64,000 bases of DNA from Paraglaciecola mesophila KMM 241 (GTDB lineage: Bacteria > Pseudomonadota > Gammaproteobacteria > Enterobacterales > Alteromonadaceae), in NCBI RefSeq assembly GCF_000315015.1, contig NZ_BAEP01000075.1:62001-126000 (forward strand), given 5' to 3'. The notes under the pieces are model-generated. The model was not told the origin of the DNA, searched no databases, and saw only the letters and a list, made by a program, of their open reading frames with translations. Shown here piece by piece: positions 39,790 through 51,734 of the stretch. The translations under genes and the position numbers were made by a program. The stretch's first letter is position 1. The number at the start of each line of letters is the position of its first letter.

Positions 39790-40930
39790 TCCTATTGTAT
39801 CTGATTCTGCTATGGCGAATACCTTGCTTGTGATGGCTGGTGGCACAGGCGGTCATGTGTTTCCTGGTTTAGCTGTGGCACAGGCTCTCAAAGAACAGAA
39901 CTGGCATATCCATTGGCTTGGCACCGCACAGCGAATGGAAGCAGAGTTAGTACCCAAGGCTGGCTTTGAAATCAGTTTTATTGATATCGCCGGTGTGCGT
40001 GGCAATGGGGTGGTGCGCTTGCTAACTGCGCCTTTCAAAATCATCAAAGCGGTTATTCAAGCAAGGCGCGTTATCAAAGAGGTTAAGCCCGATGTCGTCA
40101 TCGGTATGGGCGGTTTTGCAAGTGGTCCTGGCGGCTTAGCCGCTTGGTTAATGGGCAAACCCTTAGTATTGCATGAGCAAAACGCTGCGCCGGGTATGAC
40201 CAATAGATTACTCGCCCGGATTGCCAATAAAGTACTGACGGGATTTGCTGGCACATTCGATGCGCAAAAAGCAGCAGAGAGTCAGGGGCATGACGTGAGT
40301 GATTCCGCAAAATACCAGTGGGTAGGGAATCCAGTGCGCGCGGGCTTTGCCGCTATTACGCCTAAGCAAGTATCCGGTACTAGCCGCGCTACAAATATCC
40401 TTATTCTCGGTGGAAGCTTAGGGGCTAAAGCGTTGAATGAGAATGTACCTCTAGCGTTAGCGAAGCAGAATGAAATCAAAGTACGTCACCAATGCGGCAA
40501 AGGCCATTTAGACTCAGTAACCCAGTTGTACCAAAATCAGTTAGGCAACAACGGTGATTGGCAGGTGGATGAATTTGTAGAGGATATGCCACAGGCCTAC
40601 CAATGGGCTGATTTGGTGATATGCCGTGCCGGCGCTTTGACCGTGGCTGAAGTAGCGGCATCCGGTGTGGCAGCTATTTTCGTGCCTTTGCCCCACGCTG
40701 TGGACGATCATCAAACCAAAAATGCGCAAACATTAGTCGAGCATGAAGCAGGCTATTTGTTGGCGCAAAATGAATTAGTACAAGGCGGGTTAAACTCATT
40801 GTTAGAAGCCTGTCTTGCAAAACCAAACATGCTAGTGGAAATGGGTCATAAGGCCCGCAAGTTAGCGAAATTAGATGCAGTACAACGAGTCACTCATTGC
40901 TGCCAGTTGTTAGTGGAGAAAGCGCAATGA
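39782..40930 (+). CDS. murG: Lipid II synthase MurG
   Basis: A 382-residue GT28 glycosyltransferase adding GlcNAc to lipid I. It has [50 protein letters not shown], and [12 protein letters not shown] with the donor-binding loop. The start at 39782 overlaps the ftsW stop; an upstream in-frame extension inside ftsW would add a foreign basic N-terminus before the glycine-rich loop and is not accepted. Confidence 0.97.
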   Translation: MSNPIVSDSAMANTLLVMAGGTGGHVFPGLAVAQALKEQNWHIHWLGTAQRMEAELVPKAGFEISFIDIAGVRGNGVVRLLTAPFKIIKAVIQARRVIKEVKPDVVIGMGGFASGPGGLAAWLMGKPLVLHEQNAAPGMTNRLLARIANKVLTGFAGTFDAQKAAESQGHDVSDSAKYQWVGNPVRAGFAAITPKQVSGTSRATNILILGGSLGAKALNENVPLALAKQNEIKVRHQCGKGHLDSVTQLYQNQLGNNGDWQVDEFVEDMPQAYQWADLVICRAGALTVAEVAASGVAAIFVPLPHAVDDHQTKNAQTLVEHEAGYLLAQNELVQGGLNSLLEACLAKPNMLVEMGHKARKLAKLDAVQRVTHCCQLLVEKAQ

Positions 40931-42381
40931 TCGCACCCGATAAAGTTCATTACCATGTGCCAGAGATGCGCCGAATTAAAAATATTCACTTTGTGGGTAT
41001 AGGCGGTGCTGGTATGGGTGGTATCGCCGAAGTGTTATTGAACGAAGGTTACCAGGTATCCGGCTCGGACCGTCAAGCCAATGGAATGACTGATCGCTTG
41101 TCAGGCCTTGGCGCGACTATTTTCTTTGGTCATCAAGCGAGTAATGTTGAGAGTGCCAATGTGGTAGTGGTGTCCAGTGCTATCGACCCAACTAACCCAG
41201 AGGTAAACGCCGCCAACGAAATGCGTATTCCGGTTATTCGCCGAGCAGAAATGCTGGCGGAATTAATGCGTTTTAGACACGGCATTGCCATCGCGGGAAC
41301 GCACGGCAAGACAACGACTACTAGCTTGATAGCGACCATCTTTGCTCAAGCAGAACTTGACCCCACCTTTGTTATTGGTGGCCTGCTTAATAGTGCAGGT
41401 ACCAATGCTAGATTAGGCTCGAGTCAGTACCTGATTGCCGAGGCAGACGAAAGTGATGCTTCCTTCGTGCATCTTCAACCTATGGTGTCTGTGGTCACGA
41501 ATATTGAGCCTGACCACATGGAAACTTACCAAGGTGATTTCCAGAAGATGCAAGACACCTACATTGACTTTCTTCACAATCTACCTTTTTACGGTTTAGC
41601 CGTGTTGTGTATTGACGATCCGGTGATCACGCAATTGCTCCCCCGCATAAAACGTAAATACCTGACCTATGGCTACAGCGAAGTAGCGGATGTGCGTGCG
41701 ACTAATGTTAAGCACACATTTAATCAAAGTGAATTCACTTTAAAGCGCAAAGATCATCAAGACATACAAGTTGTGGTCAATGCACCAGGTAAGCACAACG
41801 TACTTAACGCTCTTGCTGCTATTGCCGTGGCGACTGATGAAAATATTGAAGATGCTGCGATCACAGCCGCGTTAGCTAATTTCTCAGGCATTGGCCGTCG
41901 TTTTGAAATGTTGGGTGAGTTTGCCACAGGTGAGGGCGACGTGCTGCTGGTTGATGATTACGGTCATCACCCTACGGAAGTTGAAGCGACTATAGCGGTA
42001 GCACGTAATAATTGGCCTGACAGACGGCTCGTTATGGCTTATCAGCCTCATCGATATTCACGTACCCGTGATCTGTACGAAGATTTTGTGCGCGTACTAT
42101 CACAAGTAGACGTGTTGTTGCTCCTTGATGTGTATTCCGCTGGTGAAGAAAAAATAGAGGGGGCGGACAGTAAATCCCTATGCCGTTCTATGCGTCAACG
42201 TGGCCAGCTTGAACCCATTTATGTAGCAGACAAAAACGAATTACCTAAGTTATTGGCAGACAACCTAAAAGACCAAGATATTTTGTTGACCCAAGGGGCA
42301 GGCAATATTGGCCAAATTGCGAAAGAGCTACAAGAAATGAAACTAGACATGGGCGCGCTGCGTGCCGGGTGGTCAAAGTGA
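40927..42381 (+). CDS. murC: UDP-MurNAc-L-alanine ligase MurC
   Basis: A 484-residue Mur ligase adding L-alanine. It has [17 protein letters not shown], the ATP loop [45 protein letters not shown] and [17 protein letters not shown] overlap with murG defines the start at 40927. Confidence 0.97.
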   Translation: MIAPDKVHYHVPEMRRIKNIHFVGIGGAGMGGIAEVLLNEGYQVSGSDRQANGMTDRLSGLGATIFFGHQASNVESANVVVVSSAIDPTNPEVNAANEMRIPVIRRAEMLAELMRFRHGIAIAGTHGKTTTTSLIATIFAQAELDPTFVIGGLLNSAGTNARLGSSQYLIAEADESDASFVHLQPMVSVVTNIEPDHMETYQGDFQKMQDTYIDFLHNLPFYGLAVLCIDDPVITQLLPRIKRKYLTYGYSEVADVRATNVKHTFNQSEFTLKRKDHQDIQVVVNAPGKHNVLNALAAIAVATDENIEDAAITAALANFSGIGRRFEMLGEFATGEGDVLLVDDYGHHPTEVEATIAVARNNWPDRRLVMAYQPHRYSRTRDLYEDFVRVLSQVDVLLLLDVYSAGEEKIEGADSKSLCRSMRQRGQLEPIYVADKNELPKLLADNLKDQDILLTQGAGNIGQIAKELQEMKLDMGALRAGWSK

Positions 42382-43334
42382 CATTAGCGAACGCAACACA
42401 CACTAGCGCTATAGACGTTGCACGCTTTGGAAAGGTAGCTGTGATGTTTGGCGGGCGCTCTGCTGAGCGTGAAGTATCCCTGCGCTCGGGGCAAGCTGTG
42501 CTTAGCGCATTGCTCAGCGCAGGTGTAAACGCCCATGGCTTTGATCCTGCCGAGTCTGAGCTACATCAACTTGTGGAGCAGAAATTTGATCGCGTGTTGA
42601 TCATGCTTCATGGCCGTGGCGGTGAAGACGGCTCGCTCCAAGGTGCGTTACAGCAAATGAACATGCCTTATACCGGTACGGGCGTCTTAGGTTCTGCCTT
42701 ATGCATGGATAAAATACGCAGTAAACAGGTGTGGCAGAGTCTGGGGCTCCCAACAGCCAATTATGAAATTGCTGATAAAAGAGACTTTAATGCCGCGAAC
42801 TGCAGCGATATAATGTCCCGCTTAGGAGATCTGGTTATGGTCAAGCCTGCTCAGGAAGGTTCGAGTATCGGTATGGCCAAAGTGTCAAATGCGCAACAAC
42901 TCGCCGCAGCGATCCAACAGGCTTTTGAATATGACGATAAAGTGTTGTTGGAGCAATTCATCCAAGGTTCAGAGTACACCGTTAGCCTATTAAATGGCGA
43001 AGCGCTGCCTTCGATCAGTATGTCGACCCCACGAGACTTTTATGACTATGAGGCTAAGTACCAGTCCAATACGACTGAGTATTTTTGTCCTAGCGGTTTG
43101 TCTGAGGAACAAGAAAGCGCGTTAGCGCGTCTTGCTTTGGACGCGTTCGATGCGGTCGCAGGCTCTGGTTGGGGAAGAATAGATTTTATGCAAGATATGC
43201 TGGGTCAATTTTATCTGTTAGAAGCGAATACAGTACCGGGGATGACGGAAAAGAGTTTAGTGCCTTTAGCGGCCAAGCAAGCAGGGTTGAGCTTTGCGCA
43301 ACTTTCCTTAGCTGTATTGGCAACGGCGGGTTAA
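42378..43334 (+). CDS. ddl: D-alanine-D-alanine ligase
   Basis: A 318-residue ATP-grasp enzyme. It shows [56 protein letters not shown] and [16 protein letters not shown]. The start is a GTG overlapping the murC TGA (GTGA); another GTG nine bases upstream is possible. Position between murC and ftsQ is that of ddlB. Confidence 0.95.
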   Translation: MTLANATHTSAIDVARFGKVAVMFGGRSAEREVSLRSGQAVLSALLSAGVNAHGFDPAESELHQLVEQKFDRVLIMLHGRGGEDGSLQGALQQMNMPYTGTGVLGSALCMDKIRSKQVWQSLGLPTANYEIADKRDFNAANCSDIMSRLGDLVMVKPAQEGSSIGMAKVSNAQQLAAAIQQAFEYDDKVLLEQFIQGSEYTVSLLNGEALPSISMSTPRDFYDYEAKYQSNTTEYFCPSGLSEEQESALARLALDAFDAVAGSGWGRIDFMQDMLGQFYLLEANTVPGMTEKSLVPLAAKQAGLSFAQLSLAVLATAG

Positions 43335-43339
43335 TTGAT

Positions 43340-44101
43340 ATGACCAGCGAAGCGAACGTCACAGCGGAGCAACCCAACTACCGATTTATCGGGGGAATGA
43401 TGTTCTTGCTGTTATTGCTAGCTGGCATTGTATACGGCGCTTGGGCCATAAAAGTATGGGCCGAGGATGAGCAAAAAGCGCCGGTGCGCGATATTGCCTT
43501 GTCGGGTGATTTACGCTTTGTTAAGCAAAGCGAGATCCAGAGCCTAATACGTAAAACACAGCCGGGCAGTTTTTTTGAACTAGACGTAGAGCAAGCGCAC
43601 CAAGATATTGAAAATTTGCCATGGGTTTACCGCGCATCAATTCGTAAACGCTGGCCAAATAGTTTGAAAATTTACGTGCTGGAACAAACCCCAGCAGCGA
43701 AATGGAACAACGATTTGGTGTTGAATCAATATGGTGACGTATTTGCTGGGGATCTCGCCAAGGGCGTGACGCCGCCTCAGCTACCAAGTTTATTTGGGCC
43801 AGGCGGCAGCGAACATACCGCCCTTGAAGGGTACAACTCTATGCAAGCGTTATTGGCAAGTGCAGGTATGAGCATTGATGAATTGTTTTTAAGTGAGCGT
43901 TTCGCTTGGCATTTGCGCTTAGTCAATGGCATCAACCTGAATTTAGGACGCAACGAATACATAGCGAGATTACAACGTTTTATCGACTTGTATCCCTTGC
44001 TAAAGAAGAATGAAAGAGCCGTAGATTATGTTGATTTACGCTATGACACAGGTTTAGCCGTGGGATGGAAGTCCCCTGAGCAACCTACACAAGAGAGCTA
44101 A
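43340..44101 (+). CDS. ftsQ: Cell division protein FtsQ
   Basis: A 253-residue bitopic divisome protein: short cytosolic N-terminus, one membrane helix (about 17-40), a POTRA domain (VRDIALSGDLRFVKQSEIQ, FFELDVEQ, LPWVYRASIRKRWPNSLKIYV) and a C-terminal beta domain. The start at 43340 lies five bases after the ddl stop; an upstream in-frame extension lies wholly within ddl. Confidence 0.95.
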   Translation: MTSEANVTAEQPNYRFIGGMMFLLLLLAGIVYGAWAIKVWAEDEQKAPVRDIALSGDLRFVKQSEIQSLIRKTQPGSFFELDVEQAHQDIENLPWVYRASIRKRWPNSLKIYVLEQTPAAKWNNDLVLNQYGDVFAGDLAKGVTPPQLPSLFGPGGSEHTALEGYNSMQALLASAGMSIDELFLSERFAWHLRLVNGINLNLGRNEYIARLQRFIDLYPLLKKNERAVDYVDLRYDTGLAVGWKSPEQPTQES

Positions 44102-44122
44102 TGAAAGTGAGAGCAGCACGAT

Positions 44123-45352
44123 ATGTCTAAAGTTACAGATAGAAAGCTAATTGTAGGCTTAGACATTGGTACCAGCATGGTAAAAGCCGTCGTCGGTGAG
44201 CTACTTGACGATGGTGGGATCAGCGTTATTGGTGTCGGTAGTCATCCATCAAAAGGGATGGATAAAGGTGGCGTAAACGATTTGAACTTAGTGGTTCAGT
44301 CGGTACAGCGTGCCATGAGCGAAATGGAATTAATGGCTGATTGCCGGGTGTCGTCAGTGTTTATGTCGATCTCTGGGCGTCATGTGCAGTGCCAAAATGA
44401 AAGTGGCATGGTCCCCATTAATAACAAAGAAGTGACCCAAGAAGACGTTGATAATGTGATCCATGCCGCCCGCTCGGTGCCTATCGCCGCTGAGCGTCGT
44501 TTGCTTCACGTATTGCCACAAGAATTTACGATTGACGTACAAGAAGGGATAAAAAATCCAATTGGCATGTCAGGGGTACGCATGGAAGCTCAAGCGCACA
44601 TTATTACTTGCGCTGACGACATGGCTAAAAACTTAGTGAAATGTGTAGAGCGTTGTGACTTGACGACAGACCAGTTGATTTTTTCATCGCTAGCTTCGAG
44701 TTACGCAGTACTAACCGATGATGAAAAAGAGTTAGGGGTGTGCGTGGTTGATATCGGTGGTGGCACCATCGATATTGTGATTTACACAGATGGCGCCATC
44801 AGGCATACCGCTGTCGTTCCTGCTGCAGGTAATCAAATTACCAGTGATATTGCGAAAATATTCCGCACGCCTATCAGTCATGCAGAAGATATTAAAATTA
44901 ACTATGCCTGCGCCCTAAAAGACATGGTCAGCATGGAAGAGAACATTGAAGTACATAGCGTAGGTGGTAGGCCGTCTCGCGCTATGTCTCGCCATACCTT
45001 GGCAGAGGTTATTGAACCAAGGTATCAAGAGCTGTTCGAATTGGTGCAGAAAGAAATACGTAATAGTGGCTTTGAAGAGCAGATAGCCGCAGGGATCGTG
45101 TTAACAGGCGGTACTGCCAAGATGGAAGGGGCCATTGAGTTCGCCGAAGAAATTTTTCAAATGCCTGTACGTGTGGGTGAGCCGTTATCTATTAAAGGTT
45201 TGTCGGAATACGTGGAAGACCCAACATTTGCTACAGCGATTGGGTTGCTTCAGTACGGAAAAGAACACATTACGGCCAAAACAGCGGCCAAAACGAAAGC
45301 GTCAGAAGGCGTTTGGGAACGAATTCAAAGTTGGTTTAAGGGCGAGTTTTAA
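44123..45352 (+). CDS. ftsA: Cell division protein FtsA
   Basis: A 409-residue actin-like membrane tether for FtsZ. It has GLDIGTSMVKAVVG, the SHI/1C region, VVDIGGGTIDI and VLTGGTAKMEG. The C-terminal amphipathic helix (VWERIQSWFKGEF) is the membrane-targeting sequence. It begins 21 bases after ftsQ. Confidence 0.97.
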   Translation: MSKVTDRKLIVGLDIGTSMVKAVVGELLDDGGISVIGVGSHPSKGMDKGGVNDLNLVVQSVQRAMSEMELMADCRVSSVFMSISGRHVQCQNESGMVPINNKEVTQEDVDNVIHAARSVPIAAERRLLHVLPQEFTIDVQEGIKNPIGMSGVRMEAQAHIITCADDMAKNLVKCVERCDLTTDQLIFSSLASSYAVLTDDEKELGVCVVDIGGGTIDIVIYTDGAIRHTAVVPAAGNQITSDIAKIFRTPISHAEDIKINYACALKDMVSMEENIEVHSVGGRPSRAMSRHTLAEVIEPRYQELFELVQKEIRNSGFEEQIAAGIVLTGGTAKMEGAIEFAEEIFQMPVRVGEPLSIKGLSEYVEDPTFATAIGLLQYGKEHITAKTAAKTKASEGVWERIQSWFKGEF

Positions 45353-45435
45353 ACCTGCTTTTAAATGAACTTAAAAAACTATAGGCCGCAAACTATTTTG
45401 TTTGCATGTCTTAGCGCAAAAACCGGAGAGTAAAT

Positions 45436-46608
45436 ATGTTTGAATTAATGGATAGTCATAGCGAAGAAGCCGTCATTAAAGTTATTGGTGTCGGTGGGGG
45501 TGGCGGTAACGCTATCGAACACATGGTTGCACAGTGTATTGAAGGTGTTGAATTCATCGCCATCAACACCGACGCGCAAGTTTTACGTAGCTCAGCGGCT
45601 AACGTGACTCTGCAAATCGGTTCTGGTGTTACCAAAGGGTTAGGTGCAGGTGCGAACCCTAACATAGGCCGCGAAGCGGCCGAAGAAGACCGCGAAACTA
45701 TTCGCCAAGCGCTTGAAGGTGCCGATATGGTATTCATCACCGCGGGTATGGGTGGTGGTACCGGTACTGGTGCCGCACCTGAAGTGGCTAAAATCGCTAA
45801 AGAGTTAGGTATTTTGACTGTAGCGGTTGTCACTAAGCCTTTTCCTTTTGAAGGCCGTAAGCGTACTGATTTCGCTGAACAAGGTATTGAAGAGTTATCT
45901 AAATACGTTGATTCGCTGATCACAATCCCGAACGAAAAATTACTGAAAGTTATGGGTAAAGGTACTCCTTTGCTGCAAGCGTTCAGTGCTGCGAATGACA
46001 TTTTAAGTGGGGCGGTACAAGGTATTGCTGAGCTTATTACGCGCCCTGGTTTGATCAACGTGGATTTCGCCGACGTAAGAACCGTTATGTCAGAAATGGG
46101 TACGGCCATGATGGGTAGTGGCAGTGCTTCTGGTGAAGATCGCGCTGAGGAAGCTTCAGAAGGTGCAATTGCTTGTCCATTACTAGAAGACATCGATTTG
46201 TCTGGCGCCCGTGGTATTTTGGTTAACATCACGGCTGGCCCTGACTTCTCAATTGATGAATTCGAAATCGTGGGTAATGCTGTTAAGGCGTTCGCATCTG
46301 AAAACGCCACTGTGGTTGTGGGCACGGTTATCGACATGGAAATGTCTGATGAGCTGCGCGTAACTGTTGTTGCCACAGGTATTGGTGCAGAGCGTAAGCC
46401 TGACATCTCTTTGGTATCAAACCGCACTTCAGCGCGCGTACCGAGTGAGCAGCAAGAAGTTCGCATTCAAGCTAACGGTACTGACAATGTGCAAACCAGT
46501 GTGACCACTGAAAGTAGCCGTACTGTGGTTAATGAAGAAAGAACTGACTCAGGTAATGATCTTGAATATTTAGATATTCCTGCGTTTTTACGCAAGCAAG
46601 CTGATTAA
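45436..46608 (+). CDS. ftsZ: Cell division GTPase FtsZ
   Basis: A 390-residue tubulin homologue. GTP-site motifs are [26 protein letters not shown] (the tubulin signature) and the T7-loop region [12 protein letters not shown] variable linker leads to the conserved C-terminal peptide [10 protein letters not shown], which binds FtsA and ZipA. It is preceded by an 83-base gap and CCGGAGAG. Confidence 0.98.
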   Translation: MFELMDSHSEEAVIKVIGVGGGGGNAIEHMVAQCIEGVEFIAINTDAQVLRSSAANVTLQIGSGVTKGLGAGANPNIGREAAEEDRETIRQALEGADMVFITAGMGGGTGTGAAPEVAKIAKELGILTVAVVTKPFPFEGRKRTDFAEQGIEELSKYVDSLITIPNEKLLKVMGKGTPLLQAFSAANDILSGAVQGIAELITRPGLINVDFADVRTVMSEMGTAMMGSGSASGEDRAEEASEGAIACPLLEDIDLSGARGILVNITAGPDFSIDEFEIVGNAVKAFASENATVVVGTVIDMEMSDELRVTVVATGIGAERKPDISLVSNRTSARVPSEQQEVRIQANGTDNVQTSVTTESSRTVVNEERTDSGNDLEYLDIPAFLRKQAD

Positions 46609-46713
46609 AAACGGGTCTATGAATTATTAGACTAATGCGTTGTCTTATCACTTCAGATCAAACGACAGATTATCCTGTTGTATGGTCTTGAAAAGAGTGA
46701 ATATGACACTATT

Positions 46714-46742
46714 TTGACAATAGACGCATTAATTCATATAAT
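46714..46742 (+). promoter_or_regulatory. Consensus sigma-70 promoter for lpxC
   Basis: TTGACA (46714-46719), a 17-base spacer and TATAAT (46737-46742) match the consensus at all twelve positions. Transcription would begin near 46750, about 35 bases before the lpxC ATG. lpxC therefore probably has strong expression independent of the ftsZ transcript. Confidence 0.88.
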
Positions 46743-46784
46743 ACGTGCCGCTTTTTATTAGGTTAACTAGAGCCAAGAAATAAA

Positions 46785-47699
46785 ATGATTAAACAACGTA
46801 CCATTAAACAATCTGTTCAAGAGACTGGAATTGGTCTGCACAAAGGTGACAAGGTCACTATGACTCTCCGGCCTGCGCCGGCGAATACAGGTATTGTATT
46901 TCGCCGCGTTGACCTTGAGCCTCATGCGGATATTCCAGCTCGCGCCGAAGCGGTGGGTGACACGATGTTGTGTACGTGTATAACCAACGCTGACGGTGTG
47001 TCTATTTCCACCGTTGAGCACTTGGCTTCAGCGCTTGCTGGCTTAGGTATCGACAATATTATTGTTGAAGTTGATAGTGACGAATTGCCAATCATGGACG
47101 GTAGCGCTAGCCCGTTCATTTTCTTATTGCAATCTGTTGGTATTGAGGAGCTTAACGCACCTAAGCAATTCATTAAGATCAAAAAATCGATCAAAGTCAA
47201 AGACGGCGACAAGTGGGCTGAGTTGCGCCCTCACGATGGTTTCCGTGTAGATTTTCGCATTGACTTTGATCACCCTGCGATCAGTCAGACTCGTCAACAC
47301 ATGGTGTTAGACTTTGACTCATCTTCTTATGTTGATGAAGTGAGTCGTGCTCGCACGTTTGGTTTTATGAAAGATCTAGAATACATGAACGCCAACAACC
47401 TTGCGCTTGGTGGCAGCATGGCGAACGCCGTGGCTTTAGATGAATACCGCGTGCTTAACCCAGAAGGGTTGCGTTACAGCGATGAGTTCTTAAAGCATAA
47501 AATTCTAGATGCTATTGGTGATTTATATTTAGGTGGTCACAGTATTATCGGTGAGTTAGTTGCCTATAAAACGGGGCATGGCCTGAATAACAAATTGCTT
47601 AATGCATTGTTACAGAACCAAGCTTGCTGGGAATTTGTCAGCTATGATAATAGCGAAGAGTTACCTATTAGATTCGCATCACCTATTCTAGCGAACTAA
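46785..47699 (+). CDS. lpxC: UDP-3-O-acyl-GlcNAc deacetylase LpxC
   Basis: A 304-residue zinc deacetylase catalysing the committed step of lipid A synthesis. It has [16 protein letters not shown], the zinc-binding His in [25 protein letters not shown], and the second zinc site [15 protein letters not shown], followed by [11 protein letters not shown]. The normal length and C-terminus suggest conventional regulation by proteolysis. A terminator follows directly. Confidence 0.97.
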   Translation: MIKQRTIKQSVQETGIGLHKGDKVTMTLRPAPANTGIVFRRVDLEPHADIPARAEAVGDTMLCTCITNADGVSISTVEHLASALAGLGIDNIIVEVDSDELPIMDGSASPFIFLLQSVGIEELNAPKQFIKIKKSIKVKDGDKWAELRPHDGFRVDFRIDFDHPAISQTRQHMVLDFDSSSYVDEVSRARTFGFMKDLEYMNANNLALGGSMANAVALDEYRVLNPEGLRYSDEFLKHKILDAIGDLYLGGHSIIGELVAYKTGHGLNNKLLNALLQNQACWEFVSYDNSEELPIRFASPILAN

Positions 47700-47713
47700 A
47701 TTGTATTACGACT

Positions 47714-47740
47714 AAAATGCCGCTTTAAGCGGCATTTTTT
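47714..47740 (+). terminator. Rho-independent terminator after lpxC
   Basis: AAAATGCCGC-TTTAA-GCGGCATTTTTT: a strong GC-rich stem with a T-tail, 15 bases after the lpxC stop. Confidence 0.95.
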
Positions 47741-47837
47741 GTTTAAGACGAATTGATTTTGTATATCAAGAACCCTTTGTTAAACTGCATCTCATAAGAG
47801 ATGTAAAGCATCCAAACTTTTGGGAAATCGTTCAATA

Positions 47838-48737
47838 ATGAGTCTGACACTACTGTATCGCAGTAAAAAATCACGTTTTATTTATCGGCCTACTAAGCGC
47901 CAGATATTGCCGTGCTTTATTGCCATATGCGGTTTATTTCTTATTTCCAGTCGCTCTACAGATTTACCCAATGAAAATTTGGCACGGTTGTCGTTAGCGC
48001 AATCTGGGTTGCAACAACAACAGACTCAGCTAGACGACCTTAAAGCCAGCACTGAGCAACGCTTAGCGGCTGTGCTGCAAAAATTAGCTGAAGCGGAAAG
48101 CCGCTTAGTTAAAGTGAATGCATTAGGTGCAAGGCTAGTAGAGCAGGCTCAGTTAAACCCTGATGAATTTAGTTTTTCAGTGAGCGGCGAAGAAGCGCAA
48201 GTATTACCTGATACGCCAGTTAATCTGAGCCAATATAATATGGTTTCCCGTATCGAAATCATGCTGGATGAGTTAGCAGATAAAGAGAAGCAATTGGGCG
48301 CGCTTGAATCTATCTTCATGAGTCACCATATAACCGAAGAAAGCGCGTTGGCAGGCCGCCCGATTGAAGCAGGTTGGTTATCGTCTTATTACGGTATCAG
48401 AACCGACCCATTTTCCGGTAAACCTACCATGCACAAAGGGTTAGATTTCGCCGGTGCAGAAGGAGAGCCTGTAATAGCAACGGGCGCAGGCATAGTAACG
48501 TGGGCGGCAACGCGATATGGTTACGGTGAATTAGTAGAAATTGACCATGGTAATGGCTTGGTCACACGATACGGGCACAATAAGTCCGTAAAGGTAAAAA
48601 TGGGTGATGTAGTGACCAAAGGTCAATCAATCGCTTTGATGGGTAATACTGGTCGTTCTACCGGTGCTCATGTACATTATGAAGTTATAAAACAAGGGCA
48701 ACCACAAGATCCATTACCCTTTGTATATCGCAACTAG
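47838..48737 (+). CDS. M23-family membrane-anchored metallopeptidase
   Basis: A 299-residue protein with one N-terminal membrane helix (about 25-42), a coiled coil (about 52-115) and a C-terminal LytM domain (about 185-290). Zinc ligands are visible as MHKGLDFAG (His and Asp) and HVHYE, with YGHN between, so it should be an active peptidoglycan endopeptidase, unlike the EnvC/NlpD activators that lack ligands. It starts at the ATG 47838; an upstream in-frame TTG is unnecessary. It occupies the lpxC-secA interval where E. coli has secM. Confidence 0.9.
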   Translation: MSLTLLYRSKKSRFIYRPTKRQILPCFIAICGLFLISSRSTDLPNENLARLSLAQSGLQQQQTQLDDLKASTEQRLAAVLQKLAEAESRLVKVNALGARLVEQAQLNPDEFSFSVSGEEAQVLPDTPVNLSQYNMVSRIEIMLDELADKEKQLGALESIFMSHHITEESALAGRPIEAGWLSSYYGIRTDPFSGKPTMHKGLDFAGAEGEPVIATGAGIVTWAATRYGYGELVEIDHGNGLVTRYGHNKSVKVKMGDVVTKGQSIALMGNTGRSTGAHVHYEVIKQGQPQDPLPFVYRN

Positions 48738-48911
48738 CTGTTAAAGCGTCTGCTTAAGCAAGGGTAGTCTGTTTGATATCGCCCAACGAAACATTTTTCG
48801 TTATTTATTGGCAATCGGCTCTTTAAAAGCGATTTGTCTTACTTTAGTCATGATTTTTATGCCTTTGAGGCTGTAAGGTCATTCATTTATTAGATTGGAA
48901 GCTGTAAATCC

Positions 48912-51641
48912 ATGTTTTCGAGTATTCTGACCAAGGTTTTTGGTAGCCGTAATGACCGAACTTTAAAAAAATTAAATAAAATTACTGAGCAAGTTAACCA
49001 GTTAGAAGCAGAGTATGAGGCGCTCAGTGATGAGCAACTCAAAGCTAAGACAGGCGAGTTTCAAAAGCGTTTGCAAGACGGTGAAGACACAGACAATTTA
49101 CTGCCTGAAGCGTTCGCTGTTGTACGTGAAGCCAGTAAGCGCGTGTTTTCAATGCGTCATTTCGATGTGCAAATGCTTGGTGGTCAAGTGTTGCACACAG
49201 GTCAAATCGCTGAAATGCGTACCGGTGAAGGTAAAACTCTTACCTCTACGCTACCTGCCTACTTAAACGCGTTAAGTGGTAAAGGTGTGCACGTGATTAC
49301 CGTTAACGATTACTTGGCGAGTCGCGATGCTGAGGGCAGTCGCCCTTTATTTGAATTCTTAGGGTTAAGCGTTGGCTGTAATATCCCTGGCATGAACCAT
49401 GCTCAGAAAAAAGAAGCGTACGCTGCTGATATTACCTACGGTACCAATAATGAATTCGGTTTTGATTACCTGCGTGACAACATGGCCTTTAGCCCTGGTG
49501 ACCGTGTTCAGCGCGAACTGCATTATGCGATCATTGATGAAGTAGATTCAATCCTTATCGATGAAGCCAGAACGCCGCTGATTATTTCCGGTCAAGCGGA
49601 AGACAGCTCTGAGCTGTATCGTAAAATTAATACCATTATTCCTCAGCTTGAACAGCAAGAAAAAGAAGACGAAGAAGGGAAAAACGGCGACGGTGACTAC
49701 ACCATCGATGAAAAAGGTAAGCAGGTACATTTGACCGAAAAAGGTCAGATTCATGTTGAGGAAATCCTTAAAACCAGCGGTATTCTCGGGGAAGATGAAT
49801 CTCTCTTTGCTGCGGCCAATATTTCTTTACTGCACCATGTGAATGCGGCATTACGTGCGCATAAATTGTTTAGCCGTGACGTTGATTACATCGTCAAAGG
49901 TGATGACGTGGTTATCGTTGATGAGCACACTGGCCGCACAATGGAAGGTCGTCGTTGGTCTGAAGGTTTACACCAGGCAGTAGAAGCCAAAGAAGGTGTA
50001 AATATTCAGAACGAGAACCAAACACTCGCATCAATCACATTCCAAAATTACTTTCGTTTGTACGACAAGCTTGCCGGTATGACAGGTACAGCGGATACTG
50101 AAGCGTTTGAATTCCAAAGCATTTACGGCTTAGATACCGTGGTTATTCCAACGAACAAACCTATGGTCCGTAAAGACAAAGCCGATTTAATATACTTAAC
50201 CGCCCAAGAGAAATACGAAGCGATAGTTGAAGATATTAAAGATTGCGTTAAGCGTGGTCAGCCGACGTTAGTCGGTACCGTATCTATCGAAAACTCTGAG
50301 CTTATTTCCAATATATTGAAAAAAGCAAAAATTCCTCACAAGGTATTGAACGCGAAATTCCATGAGCAGGAAGCTGACATCGTTGCTCAAGCGGGTAAAC
50401 CCAGTGCCGTGACGATTGCTACTAACATGGCTGGTCGTGGTACGGATATCGTCCTTGGCGGTAACTGGCAGGTAGCCGTGGAGGGCATTAACGATCCTAA
50501 GCCTGGCACTGTGGAAAAAATCAAAGAGCAATGGCAGAAAGATCACGATGCAGTAATTGAGGCCGGTGGTTTACACATCATTGGCACAGAGCGTCACGAA
50601 TCTCGCCGTATCGATAACCAACTTCGTGGTCGTTCAGGCCGTCAAGGCGATGCGGGCTCTTCGCGTTTTTACTTGTCACTTGATGATGCCTTAATGCGTA
50701 TCTTTGCCTCTGAAAAAATGGGCAATATGATGAAGCGTTTAGGGATGGAGCGCGGTGAAGCCATTGAGCATCCTTGGGTAACCCGCGCAATCGAAAACGC
50801 GCAACGCAAAGTGGAAGGTCGTAACTTCGACATGCGTAAGCAGTTACTCGAGTTTGATGATGTAGCAAACGATCAACGTAAAGTCATCTACGAGCAGCGT
50901 AATGAGTTACTTGATGAAGGCGATATTTATTCAACCATCGAAGCCATTCGCATCGATGTAGTCGATAGTATTATCAGCCAATACATTCCGCCGCAATCAC
51001 TGAGTGAAATGTGGAATGTCAGCGGATTAGAAGAGCACTTCAAAAGTGAGTTTTTATTGGATATTCCATTACAAAAATGGATCGATGAAGACGACAAACT
51101 ATACGAAGAGAAAATTCGCGAGCGCATTTTAGAAGAAGTGAATAACGCTTATAAAGCGAAAGAAGAAATCGTTGGCCCAGACGTGCTCCGCCAGTTTGAA
51201 AAAGCGGTGATGTTGCAAAACTTGGACAGCCATTGGAAAGAGCATTTGGCGGCAATGGATCACTTACGCCAAGGTATTCATTTGCGCGGCTATGCTCAAA
51301 AGAATCCGAAGCAAGAATATAAGCGCGAATCTTTCGAACTGTTCACTGAAATGCTAGAAGCATTAAAAGTAGAAGTGGTTACAGTGTTAAGTAAAGTGCA
51401 AGTGAAAGCAGAATCTGATGTGGAAGCCGTTGAAGAACAGCGTCGCCAAGCGGACGAACAACCTAAGCAGTACGAACATGAAACTGCGAGTGCGACACAG
51501 GCGCCTGAAGAAGCACCAGAAGCAGCACCTACTGCACGTCCGGGGAATGCACTGCGCGATGGCCCCAAGGTAGGTCGCAATGATCCGTGCCCATGTGGTT
51601 CAGGTCTTAAATATAAACAATGCCATGGTAAATTAAGTTAG
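48912..51641 (+). CDS. secA: Preprotein translocase ATPase SecA
   Basis: A 909-residue motor of the Sec pathway. It has Walker [14 protein letters not shown] motif [31 protein letters not shown] and [19 protein letters not shown]. The C-terminal SEC-C zinc motif [17 protein letters not shown] binds SecB. An Ala/Glu/Pro-rich linker precedes the zinc motif. No secM-like arrest peptide is seen upstream. A terminator follows. Confidence 0.98.
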   Translation: MFSSILTKVFGSRNDRTLKKLNKITEQVNQLEAEYEALSDEQLKAKTGEFQKRLQDGEDTDNLLPEAFAVVREASKRVFSMRHFDVQMLGGQVLHTGQIAEMRTGEGKTLTSTLPAYLNALSGKGVHVITVNDYLASRDAEGSRPLFEFLGLSVGCNIPGMNHAQKKEAYAADITYGTNNEFGFDYLRDNMAFSPGDRVQRELHYAIIDEVDSILIDEARTPLIISGQAEDSSELYRKINTIIPQLEQQEKEDEEGKNGDGDYTIDEKGKQVHLTEKGQIHVEEILKTSGILGEDESLFAAANISLLHHVNAALRAHKLFSRDVDYIVKGDDVVIVDEHTGRTMEGRRWSEGLHQAVEAKEGVNIQNENQTLASITFQNYFRLYDKLAGMTGTADTEAFEFQSIYGLDTVVIPTNKPMVRKDKADLIYLTAQEKYEAIVEDIKDCVKRGQPTLVGTVSIENSELISNILKKAKIPHKVLNAKFHEQEADIVAQAGKPSAVTIATNMAGRGTDIVLGGNWQVAVEGINDPKPGTVEKIKEQWQKDHDAVIEAGGLHIIGTERHESRRIDNQLRGRSGRQGDAGSSRFYLSLDDALMRIFASEKMGNMMKRLGMERGEAIEHPWVTRAIENAQRKVEGRNFDMRKQLLEFDDVANDQRKVIYEQRNELLDEGDIYSTIEAIRIDVVDSIISQYIPPQSLSEMWNVSGLEEHFKSEFLLDIPLQKWIDEDDKLYEEKIRERILEEVNNAYKAKEEIVGPDVLRQFEKAVMLQNLDSHWKEHLAAMDHLRQGIHLRGYAQKNPKQEYKRESFELFTEMLEALKVEVVTVLSKVQVKAESDVEAVEEQRRQADEQPKQYEHETASATQAPEEAPEAAPTARPGNALRDGPKVGRNDPCPCGSGLKYKQCHGKLS

Positions 51642-51679
51642 TTACTAGGTTTTTAGCTTAATGTCATAAGCAGTAAGAG

Positions 51680-51712
51680 CGGGCTATTCCTTCAGGAGCA
51701 GCCCGTTTTTTT
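51680..51712 (+). terminator. Rho-independent terminator after secA
   Basis: CGGGCT ... AGCCCG stem with about 14 bases between the arms, followed by eight T residues. Confidence 0.85.
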
Positions 51713-51734
51713 TAAATAAAAATGAGGTATAACG

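Noticed and set aside
45456-46466. Long 336-codon open frame antisense to ftsZ
   Set aside because: Mirror of the strong codon bias of ftsZ; Ser/Pro/Ala-rich translation with no domain.
48785-48815. Weak hairpin AACGAA/TTCGTT before secA as a SecM-like or terminator element
   Set aside because: Short AT-rich stem, no T-tail and no arrest peptide; not supportable.
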